A stretch of DNA of 64,000 nucleotides from Paenibacillus contaminans (GTDB taxonomy: Bacteria; Bacillota; Bacilli; Paenibacillales; NBRC-103111). Shown here piece by piece: positions 45,100 to 52,632 of the stretch. Numbering within the stretch: the stretch's first letter is position 1; each line of letters opens with the position of its first letter. The position numbers and the translations under genes were made by a program. The notes beneath the pieces were generated by a model that was given only the letters and a program-made list of their open reading frames with translations, searched no databases and was not told the DNA's origin. The stretch is taken from the NCBI RefSeq assembly GCF_003285015.1, contig NZ_QMFB01000035.1, positions 1-64,000 on the forward strand, read 5' to 3'.

Positions 45100-45290
45100 G
45101 CAGGAAATGTCTCAAACAACGGTGCTTCGAAAGCAAGAAATGGTTCGACGGCAGGAAGTGTCTCAAGTATGCAGTGCTCGAAGTAAGAAATACCATAACT
45201 GCAGGAAGTGTTTCAGACAGGCAATGCTTCAAGAACAAGAAGTGCCTCAACTGCAGGAAGTGTCTCAAGCAGGCAATGTTTCCGAGTTAT
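45100..45290. repeat. Degenerate ~51-bp tandem repeat
   Basis: GCAGGAA(A/G)TGT(C/T)TCA starts at 45100, 45151, 45201 and 45253, spacings of 51, 50 and 52. Each unit holds two related halves (CAGGAAGTGTCTCAA and CAAGAAGTGCCTCAA). Since spacing is not always a multiple of three, it does not look protein-coding, though all frames stay open for 60 or more codons. Confidence 0.7.
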
Positions 45291-45566
45291 TAAAACTTTC
45301 TTGGCTGCGAGTCCTCCTCAAGCTTGTTGCTTACTGCGATGCGCCGCCTTCTCCTTGTATGGCCGCATGTTACAGCCAACTGCGCTTTTTGTCGAGAAAC
45401 CGAACATTCCGCTCAAGGACATCTTTACAAAATTCGAACAAAACCCGAACGTTATAACGAATTTGTAATATTCAGACGATAGTTTGCACTTATCGTCATT
45501 TTATTTGCACTTTCCGACGACTCTAATTTGTCTCTATAAAATAATTATTCAAATATTATGCAGGTT

Positions 45567-45580
45567 AGGTAGCGCTTTCA
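45567..45580 (-). promoter_or_regulatory. cre-like site upstream of gltB
   Basis: TGAAAGCGCTACCT on the minus strand matches the CcpA consensus except at the last base. It lies about 290 bp before the gltB start in the otherwise empty region 45291-45836. A carbon-control link would fit the known dependence of glutamate synthase on sugar supply, but this is a match by eye. Confidence 0.35.
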
Positions 45581-45836
45581 TAAAGAAAAGTGATCGGTTC
45601 GCTATTGTATGAAAACAAAATTCATGCTATTCTATATGTACTTTTAAGCTGTTGTCGAAACGTAGCATACCACTGAATTTCCATGAAAATCTTCCCTCTT
45701 TCCCCCTGCTTTGGGAGCATTCGACCAGTCTCCCGGCTCGATTTCCTTCGAGGCCAAGCGGCAGCTCTTCCATTCGCAAATGTGACCGCCGAAGACGTCC
45801 GCTATACATTATTGTGTATTTTTATTCATTATATAT

Positions 45837-45874
45837 AGGAGGTGAAGGTCAGAAAAACTGACCTGACATCAATG
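45837..45874 (+). promoter_or_regulatory. Shine-Dalgarno, hairpin and start codon of gltB
   Basis: AGGAGGTG (45837-45844) is an ideal ribosome site but lies 29 nt from the ATG at 45872. Between them AGGTCAG (45846-45852) pairs perfectly with CTGACCT (45858-45864) around AAAAA. If the stem forms, the effective spacing becomes about 10 nt. The only other in-frame start, GTG at 45842, overlaps the ribosome site itself. Confidence 0.6.
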
Positions 45875-48800
45875 AACCAAGCGATGATCAACGAAGGACG
45901 CTTTCAACATTTGTTGGAAACGGAACATGATAGCTGCGGGATAATTTGCATAATCGAGAAGAATGGCCACCCTACCCGTGATAACATCCAAAAGACGATC
46001 GATGCACTTGTAAAGATGGAACATCGTTCGGGTTTCATCGCCGGTGAAGGCGACGGCTGCGGTATTCTGACGGACATACCCCGCGCCCTATGGGAGAAAC
46101 GCCTTCAGGATGCGGGACTGGACGGCAAGCTGGCTTATGATGCGCGTTTTTCGATCGGCCATATTTTCGTACCGCGCAAGCTTGCAATCAGCGCTGCCGA
46201 TATGCAAACGGAAATTCGCTCCATGTTTCAGCAATTCGACATCAATATTTTGTTCGAACAGGAAAACCAGGTCGACAGCAGCGTGCTCGGTCCGAACGGC
46301 AAAAACGACGAACCCGTATTTTGGCAAATTGCCGCGATCTGCGAAAAGAACGATACGGTCGCAGCCGACCATCTCTACGAGCTGCACGTCGCCATTGAAG
46401 CGCGCTTCAACGTTCATGTCGCTTCGCTCAGCAACACTACAGCCGCTTACAAAGTGCTTGGCGCAGCCAGCATTTTGCCTAAATATTTCAACGATACGCG
46501 CGATCCGCTCTTTACCGCCCAAGTAACGATCGGCCATAACCGATATTCCACGAATACGCTGTCCAGCTTTTTCCGTGTCCAGCCGTTCTCGCTGCTCGGT
46601 CATAACGGCGAAATCAACACCGTCAAAAAAATGCGTTACGAAGCCGACATGATCGGGGTTCCGCTTGTTAACGGCGGCAGCGACTCGCAGGATATGAACC
46701 GCGTGATCGAGACGTTCATTCACCGTTTCGGCATGAGCCTGTTCGAGGCGATGGAGGTCGTATTCCCTCCTATTCATAATGAAATGAAATTGTTCCGTCC
46801 GGAGCTGCAGGATATGTACGTCTATTTCCGGCAAATTTGGGGACATTATGCGCAAGGGCCTGCAGGTATCGTTTCGCGTTACGGCAACGAGTGCATTTTC
46901 TCTGTGGATGCGCTTGGTCTTCGTCCGGTTTGGATGGTCGAAAGCGAAACGTCGCTATATTTCTCCTCCGAGCAAGGCGTCATTACGGTCGACGAAATGG
47001 TCGCAGAGCCGAAATCGATCGCACCGGGCGAGAAAGTCGGCGTCGTCTTAACGCCGGGCGAGCACGTTCAGGTCGTTCCGTATTATGAGGTACAAACGCT
47101 CGTGCACGAACGCTCCAGCGCCCGAATCGACTACACGGGTCTGCGCAAGCATCTGGGCTACAACGAGAGCGGCATCCAGGCTGCCCCGAACGCGGCGCCG
47201 GAAGTGACCGATTCCGTATACAGCGCATTCGGCTGGGACCGCGACGGTATTCAAATGATCGAATCGACGGCCGAAACCGGCGCCGAGCCGATTCGCTCGC
47301 TTGGTCATGACAGCCCGCATGCCGCATTAAACTGGGAGCGCAACAATATTCCCGACTTTATTAAAGAGAGCGTCGCCGTCGTCACCAACCCTGCGATCGA
47401 CCGCGACCGTGAAATGGAGCATTTCTCCACCCGCATCGTAGTCGGCGCGCGCCCGACCGTTTACGGCGCAGTTGGCGGCAGTCCGACTATCGAGCTGCTC
47501 TACCCGCTTATTCTTGAAGGCGACAACGGCATCGACAGCGAAAAAGAGCTTCATCATCTATCGCTCGAGCAGCTGCTTGCCCTGTTCCGTGCCGAAGGCG
47601 AGCAAGCCATCGCCACCTTGTCGTTAACATTCGCCAAAGGCGCATCGCTTAAAGACTCGCTCGATGCACTCGCCGCCCAAGCCGTTCAAGCCGTGCAAAA
47701 TGGCGCGAGGCTGCTCGTCCTCGACGACGCGGACGCTCATCGGAACGACCGCTTGTGGATGGATCCGCATCTTGCCGTGTCGAAAGTGGACATCGCGCTG
47801 CGCGCGGAGAAGCTCGGCAGCGGCGATAACCTTCGCCGTCACGCTTCAATCGTGCTGCGCTCGGCGGCGATCCGCAATCTTCACGACATTGCCGTCGCCT
47901 GCGGCCTTGGCGCCGACATTCTGTCGCCTTACGTGCTGTTCGCCACCGCTTCCGCGAAGAACAGCGCTCCAGCTGCGCGCAAAGTGTTTACAGCGCTCAG
48001 CAAAGGCTTGGAAAAAGTCATTTCCACTATAGGTACGCACGAGCTGCGCGGCTACACCCGCTTCTACTCGTCGATCGGCTTGAAGCCGGAGCTTGCCGAA
48101 GTGCTTGATATCGTAAACTATTTAGGCAGCGAAAAAGCGGGAACCGGCTTTGCCGATCTCGAAGCCGACGCCGAAGCCCGTTTCAACGACTTTGCGAATC
48201 CGAAAGCCAAAGCGGCGAAAAACTTCCGCTTTTTCCAAAGAATGTGGAAAGCGCTCGGCGACGCCGCTGCGGGTACGGTTCCTTACAGCGAGTATCGCGA
48301 CAAGCTGCGTGAGGAAGAGCAGCGCAATCCGATTTCGATCCGTCATATCGCCGGCATCAATTTCGAGAAGGCGCTGGCCGAAGGCCGCAAGCCGCTCGAT
48401 CCGTCCGAAGTCGATATTTCGATCGGCGGCCATGATCTGCCGATGCTTATTTCGTCGATGTCGTTCGGCTCGCAGAACGAAACCGCGTTCCGCGCCTATG
48501 CCGAAGCAGGCGAGCGTCTGAACATGGTTACGATGAACGGCGAGGGCGGGGAAATCAAAGACATGCTCGGCCGCTACAAGCGGACTCGCGGCGCTCAGGT
48601 CGCTTCCGGACGCTTCGGCGTCAATGTCGAGCTTGCCAATGCCGTCGCATTCCTGGAGATCAAAATCGGTCAAGGCGCGAAGCCGGGCGAAGGCGGTCAC
48701 CTGCCGGGCTCGAAGGTAACGGCCAAAATCGCCGCCGCACGTAACGCGACGATCGGCTCCGACCTGATTTCGCCTTCGAACAACCATGATATTTATTCGA

Positions 48801-50431
48801 TCGAGGATTTGGCGCAAATCATTTCCGAGCTGAAGGAAGCAAGCGGTCGGAAAGCTAAAATCATCGTCAAAATTCCGATTGTACCGGGTATCGGCACCAT
48901 CGCAGTCGGTGTCGCCAAAGCCGGCGCGGACGTCATCACCCTGTCCGGTTTCGATGGCGGCACAGGCGCGGCCCGTATCCATTCGATCACACACGTCGGC
49001 CTGCCAACGGAGATCGGAACGAAGCTGGCGCACGTGGCCTTGATTGAAGCAGGACTGCGGCATAAAGTCGAGCTATGGTCGGACGGCGGTCTCAAATCCG
49101 GCGCCGATGTCGTCAAGATGGTCTTGATGGGCGCAAACCGCTGCGGCTTCGGCAGCATCGCGATGCAGTCCATCGGCTGTACGACTTGCCGCGGCTGTCA
49201 TCTCGACACCTGCCACGTCGGTATCGCCACGCAGATCGACTCGCTCGGCGAAGCCGAGGAGAAAGGACTGCGCCGTTTCGTGCCGCGTGTCTACGACACG
49301 GCTGTAGAAAGCTTGATCCGCCTGTTCGGCGGCATCGGCGAGGAAGTGCGCGAAATCGTCGCGCAGCTCGGCTACAAGAGCCTGCAGGAGCTGGTCGGAC
49401 GTTCAGACCTGCTGCAGCAAATTGCGAAGCTCGATAAAATCGATCTGAGCGACATCCTTCGTCCGGCTCCGCTGCAATTCGTTTCCCGCGAACAAGCGAA
49501 CTCGGAAGCGGCGGTCGCGGCAGCAGAGGTATCCTCAGATATCCGTATTGCTGCAGGGGCCGAAGGCCAAGCGATGTTCCCGGATGCGCTCGAATTCGAC
49601 GCGCCTGTGGAACGCAGATGGTCCGGAATCGACGCCGAAACGCGCATTCTCGGAAGCCGTTTCTCCAGCCATCGCGTCAGAGACCGGTTCGACGGCAGCT
49701 TCGACAGCTTGCCTCCGGTCAAGCTCGAGCTTGTGGACGGCTCCGTGCCGGGTAACGGCCTCGGCGCGTTCAACGCACGCGGCGTCAACATTACCGTTCA
49801 AGGCGGCGCTGAGGACGGCGTAGGCAAAATGGCGAACGGCGGTAAAGTCGCCATCTTGAAATCGCAAGGCAAAAACCAAGCGTTGATCAACGGCTCGGTC
49901 GGCAAATCGTTCGGCTACGGAGCGCAAAGAGGCTTGTTCCTTATTCAAGGCAACGCCGATACGCGGGCTTGTATCCGGTTCTCGGGCGCAGATGTCGTAT
50001 TCGGCGGAGAAATTACTTCTCCTCTGCGCGACGAGCTCGGCGGTATCGCCAGCCGTGCGAACCTGAAAGGCTTCGCCTTCGAATATATGACTAACGGCCG
50101 TGCGGTCGTTCTCGGCGACCCGGGTCCATGGATTTGCGCGGGCATGACCGGCGGCGTGATCTACCAGCGCCTGAATCCCGAGATGGGGTTGGACGAAGCG
50201 GCGATTCAGCGCCGTGTCGCCAAAGGCGCGAAGGTAAAGGTGGAAGCGATCGGCCAGCAAAGCCGCAAAGATTTGAACGAGCTGCTCGGCGCTTACCGCG
50301 ATGAGCTTGCCGCTTCCGGCCAAGCCGATACGGCGGCGAAGGTTCAAACGCTGCTCGATAACTTGGACACTAGCTTCGTGCGCATCGCGCCGGTCGGTTT
50401 GCAAGCCGATCAATCGGTTGCGACGGAGTAA
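45872..50431 (+). CDS. gltB: Glutamate synthase large subunit
   Basis: Cytoplasmic enzyme of 1519 residues that makes two glutamates from glutamine and 2-oxoglutarate. The glutaminase domain begins with Cys22 in EHDSCGIICII, exposed after removal of the propeptide. The FMN-binding synthase domain follows (GEGGEIKDMLGRYKRTRGAQ, PGEGGHLPGSKV). The 3Fe-4S cysteines are C1103, C1109 and C1114 in CTTCRGCHLDTCH. The C-terminal beta-helix has GKMANGGKVAILKS and GAQRGLFLIQGNADTRACIR. All domains are complete. No gltD small subunit or gltC regulator is adjacent. The start and its hairpin are described separately. Confidence 0.96.
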   Translation: MNQAMINEGRFQHLLETEHDSCGIICIIEKNGHPTRDNIQKTIDALVKMEHRSGFIAGEGDGCGILTDIPRALWEKRLQDAGLDGKLAYDARFSIGHIFVPRKLAISAADMQTEIRSMFQQFDINILFEQENQVDSSVLGPNGKNDEPVFWQIAAICEKNDTVAADHLYELHVAIEARFNVHVASLSNTTAAYKVLGAASILPKYFNDTRDPLFTAQVTIGHNRYSTNTLSSFFRVQPFSLLGHNGEINTVKKMRYEADMIGVPLVNGGSDSQDMNRVIETFIHRFGMSLFEAMEVVFPPIHNEMKLFRPELQDMYVYFRQIWGHYAQGPAGIVSRYGNECIFSVDALGLRPVWMVESETSLYFSSEQGVITVDEMVAEPKSIAPGEKVGVVLTPGEHVQVVPYYEVQTLVHERSSARIDYTGLRKHLGYNESGIQAAPNAAPEVTDSVYSAFGWDRDGIQMIESTAETGAEPIRSLGHDSPHAALNWERNNIPDFIKESVAVVTNPAIDRDREMEHFSTRIVVGARPTVYGAVGGSPTIELLYPLILEGDNGIDSEKELHHLSLEQLLALFRAEGEQAIATLSLTFAKGASLKDSLDALAAQAVQAVQNGARLLVLDDADAHRNDRLWMDPHLAVSKVDIALRAEKLGSGDNLRRHASIVLRSAAIRNLHDIAVACGLGADILSPYVLFATASAKNSAPAARKVFTALSKGLEKVISTIGTHELRGYTRFYSSIGLKPELAEVLDIVNYLGSEKAGTGFADLEADAEARFNDFANPKAKAAKNFRFFQRMWKALGDAAAGTVPYSEYRDKLREEEQRNPISIRHIAGINFEKALAEGRKPLDPSEVDISIGGHDLPMLISSMSFGSQNETAFRAYAEAGERLNMVTMNGEGGEIKDMLGRYKRTRGAQVASGRFGVNVELANAVAFLEIKIGQGAKPGEGGHLPGSKVTAKIAAARNATIGSDLISPSNNHDIYSIEDLAQIISELKEASGRKAKIIVKIPIVPGIGTIAVGVAKAGADVITLSGFDGGTGAARIHSITHVGLPTEIGTKLAHVALIEAGLRHKVELWSDGGLKSGADVVKMVLMGANRCGFGSIAMQSIGCTTCRGCHLDTCHVGIATQIDSLGEAEEKGLRRFVPRVYDTAVESLIRLFGGIGEEVREIVAQLGYKSLQELVGRSDLLQQIAKLDKIDLSDILRPAPLQFVSREQANSEAAVAAAEVSSDIRIAAGAEGQAMFPDALEFDAPVERRWSGIDAETRILGSRFSSHRVRDRFDGSFDSLPPVKLELVDGSVPGNGLGAFNARGVNITVQGGAEDGVGKMANGGKVAILKSQGKNQALINGSVGKSFGYGAQRGLFLIQGNADTRACIRFSGADVVFGGEITSPLRDELGGIASRANLKGFAFEYMTNGRAVVLGDPGPWICAGMTGGVIYQRLNPEMGLDEAAIQRRVAKGAKVKVEAIGQQSRKDLNELLGAYRDELAASGQADTAAKVQTLLDNLDTSFVRIAPVGLQADQSVATE

Positions 50432-50444
50432 TAGCAGCACAAAA

Positions 50445-50501
50445 AACCCCCTTCAAGCAGGCTTCGAGTTTTCTCTCGAAAGCCAAGCTTGAAGGGGTTT
50501 T
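50445..50501. terminator. Bidirectional terminator after gltB
   Basis: AACCCCCTTCAAGC pairs with GCTTGAAGGGGTT; an inner stem (GGCTTCGAG/CTCGAAAGCC) extends it. T-runs on both sides serve gltB and the convergent beta-helix gene. Confidence 0.88.
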
Positions 50502-50613
50502 GTCATGCAGCTTTCCAAAATCAGTTCAAATTTCGTTTCGGTATGTGATTTACTTCCCTTTCAGTGTTGCTTCACGTGTAGCTTGAGGTCATTGAGACAG
50601 CCCCTTCGCCTGC

Positions 50614-52500
50614 CTAGCTCGGCGTAATGGAAAACGTCCCGCCGTTCGTTCGATTGCCTGCCCCGAAAACGGTCAATGTGTTCGAATCTTTGATCCCGTT
50701 CGCGGTTCCGCCTTGGTAGCAGTCGTTGTTCGTTACAAAGTTGGCATTGCCGGCACCGCTCAGGAAAATGCCGTTTGCCGGCTTGTTCGTCAGATCCCCT
50801 TTGCGGCAAATGTTGTTCATTACGGAAGAATTCGTACAGGCGTTCAGCACGATATTGCTGTAAGTCGCGTTCGTAAGCAGCCCGTTGCTTGTACAGTAAT
50901 TGTCGGACGCTGAGTAATTGGCGCCGCCGTTGATCGAAATACCGTCTTTGTTGTTCCGTTCGACGATATTCCCTCTAAACATAATATCGCTGGAGCTGAC
51001 GGAGGCGTAAATCCCCGTCCCGTTAAGGCTTACCTTATTATCCGACACCCTCGTATGCGTGGCTGAGGATAAGTAGAGCCCGACGCTCGCATTGTTATGG
51101 ATATGATTGCCCGACACTTGATTGTAGGAAGTAGCGATGATCATTCCCCATGTCGTATTCGACTCTAAGGTATTATTCGCTATCGTATTATGATCGCCGC
51201 TTCTGATCGACAGATAGGAAGCGGAAGCGCCGACGTAAATGCCTACACTATTACCGGTACAAGTATTTTCGGAAACGGTCATATAGTTGCAATTCAACAC
51301 CATGATCGCGTTGCTTGCCGTATGGCCGGTAAACGTGTTGCCGATAATTGAACCGTATGCGTTCAAAAAGGTGGAAACACCTCTGCCGCCATTACCGGCG
51401 AACGTGCAGTTGCTAATATTAAACTGCGAAGTCGCTTTGTTCAACTGGATGCCGTCACCCGCATTGTTCACGAATTCGCATCCGACAATTTTAATATTTT
51501 TGTTCGTCATGTCGAGCTCGACTTCAAAATCAATCCCGGCTTGCGGCAGCGTACCGTTCGTATTTCGAAAACTGCTCCCGCCAACGTACAGACCGTCTAC
51601 CGCGAGACAGCTCATCCCTTGCCGGCGGTTGTTGTCGCATGTAAGGCCGATGATTTTAATATTCGATGAGGGGGCGGTTGTTGCGATTCCCCGGCTAATA
51701 AACACGCCGTCACCCCAACAATTTTTGACAATGATATTTTCGATCGTTACGTTTTTCGCCCCGTTCAGGCAAATCCCGTAGCCCCATTCTCCCCCCGTGC
51801 CCGTATGCGTAGCGCGGTCTCCTTCAATCGTACCGCCGCTTATTCTCACGTTGCTCCGGTCTTGCACACGCAAGATCGTGTAGTTATCCAAAGAATTGGT
51901 CACGATCCGGATGACGGCTTTTGGCGATAACTGCAAATGCGTGTTGTCCGGGATGTCCAGTCCGCGGTTCGGGGTGTCGCGTCTGGCCGATGATACGACT
52001 CCGTCGACGATGTAAGTTCCGTCAGGAACAAACACCGTCCCTGCTCCTGCGTACAGGGCGACCTGCATCGCTGCGGTATCGTCCGTAATGCCGTCGCCTT
52101 TGGCATCGAACCACCTCACATTGACGAATTCCCCGTCCGTCATCCGTTTGAAGCGCGCTCCGGATGTCGATACGACAACCGTCCCCGTATTATCCGCCGA
52201 GGACATGTCCGAAGAATCGTAGTGAAAATACCCTTCTTTTCCGCTATCCGTAACGAAATAGATGGTCAGCGGGTCCGGTGCGGACGTCAATCGTAAATCC
52301 GCAAGCGTCAACGTTTCCACGCCGCCTGCCGCTGCCTGCGCAACGCCCGTCATCCCTTGAAAAGGCAGCAAACTGCCTGCGGATAATGCCGCACCCGCCG
52401 CACCTAGAGATAATAACAGTTTTCGCCTGCTCATCGGTTCATTCCGGGTCGGTAAAACGCTTTCATTTTCGTTTGCAGCAACGAATTTTGCTTTTCCCAT
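50614..52500 (-). CDS. Exported right-handed beta-helix protein, pectate-lyase-like
   Basis: Secreted protein of 628 residues, probably a polysaccharide lyase or glycosidase. A twin-arginine signal is present (MSRRKLLLSLGAAGAA, Arg25-Arg26, then a hydrophobic run and AQAAAGG), so export folded by Tat is likely. An N-terminal Pectate_lyase_3-type segment has VNVRWFDAKGDGITDDTAAM and GTVFVPDGTYIVDG. About 15 beta-helix coils with Asn-ladders follow (SNVRISGGTIEGDR, NVTIENIIVKNCWGDGVF, NQVSGNHIHNNASVGLYL). GAGGAGGAA lies before the ATG. Catalytic residues cannot be assigned by eye, so an adhesin or phage-tail-like role is not excluded. It is a single gene. Confidence 0.82.
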   Translation of the reverse strand: MGKAKFVAANENESVLPTRNEPMSRRKLLLSLGAAGAALSAGSLLPFQGMTGVAQAAAGGVETLTLADLRLTSAPDPLTIYFVTDSGKEGYFHYDSSDMSSADNTGTVVVSTSGARFKRMTDGEFVNVRWFDAKGDGITDDTAAMQVALYAGAGTVFVPDGTYIVDGVVSSARRDTPNRGLDIPDNTHLQLSPKAVIRIVTNSLDNYTILRVQDRSNVRISGGTIEGDRATHTGTGGEWGYGICLNGAKNVTIENIIVKNCWGDGVFISRGIATTAPSSNIKIIGLTCDNNRRQGMSCLAVDGLYVGGSSFRNTNGTLPQAGIDFEVELDMTNKNIKIVGCEFVNNAGDGIQLNKATSQFNISNCTFAGNGGRGVSTFLNAYGSIIGNTFTGHTASNAIMVLNCNYMTVSENTCTGNSVGIYVGASASYLSIRSGDHNTIANNTLESNTTWGMIIATSYNQVSGNHIHNNASVGLYLSSATHTRVSDNKVSLNGTGIYASVSSSDIMFRGNIVERNNKDGISINGGANYSASDNYCTSNGLLTNATYSNIVLNACTNSSVMNNICRKGDLTNKPANGIFLSGAGNANFVTNNDCYQGGTANGIKDSNTLTVFGAGNRTNGGTFSITPS

Positions 52501-52545
52501 TTCTCGTTCCTCCTCAAATTAATGCGATATAGAGATGATAATAAC

Positions 52546-52590
52546 GGGGGTTGTCTCGAAAAGTCCCTAAGGACTTTCGAGACAACTCCC
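52546..52590. repeat. Palindrome of transposon-like ends
   Basis: GGGGGTTGTCTCGAAAAGTCC and its complement meet around CTAA, a near-perfect 45-bp palindrome. The arm resembles the ends of the element at 16091-16253 (GGGGTTGTCCGAAAAG). It may be the minimal remnant of an element with the middle lost, or serve as terminator of the surface-protein gene. Confidence 0.5.
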
Positions 52591-52632
52591 TAAAAATATA
52601 CTTTTTTTACCATGATCGTAAGCCGGTTACGC

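Noticed and set aside
45396..45453. Two CCGAAC boxes (45399, 45445) like PurR boxes upstream of gltB
   Set aside because: They point in the same direction and are 45 nt apart, while PurR boxes are inverted with about 16-17 nt between; gltB is not a usual PurR target.
45038..45457. Open frames with repeated CRKCLKQ or LRHFL units, possibly a Cys-rich repeat protein
   Set aside because: The underlying DNA repeats vary as 51, 50 and 52 nt, so they break frame; no ribosome site; three frames and the other strand are equally open. Better read as non-coding repeats.
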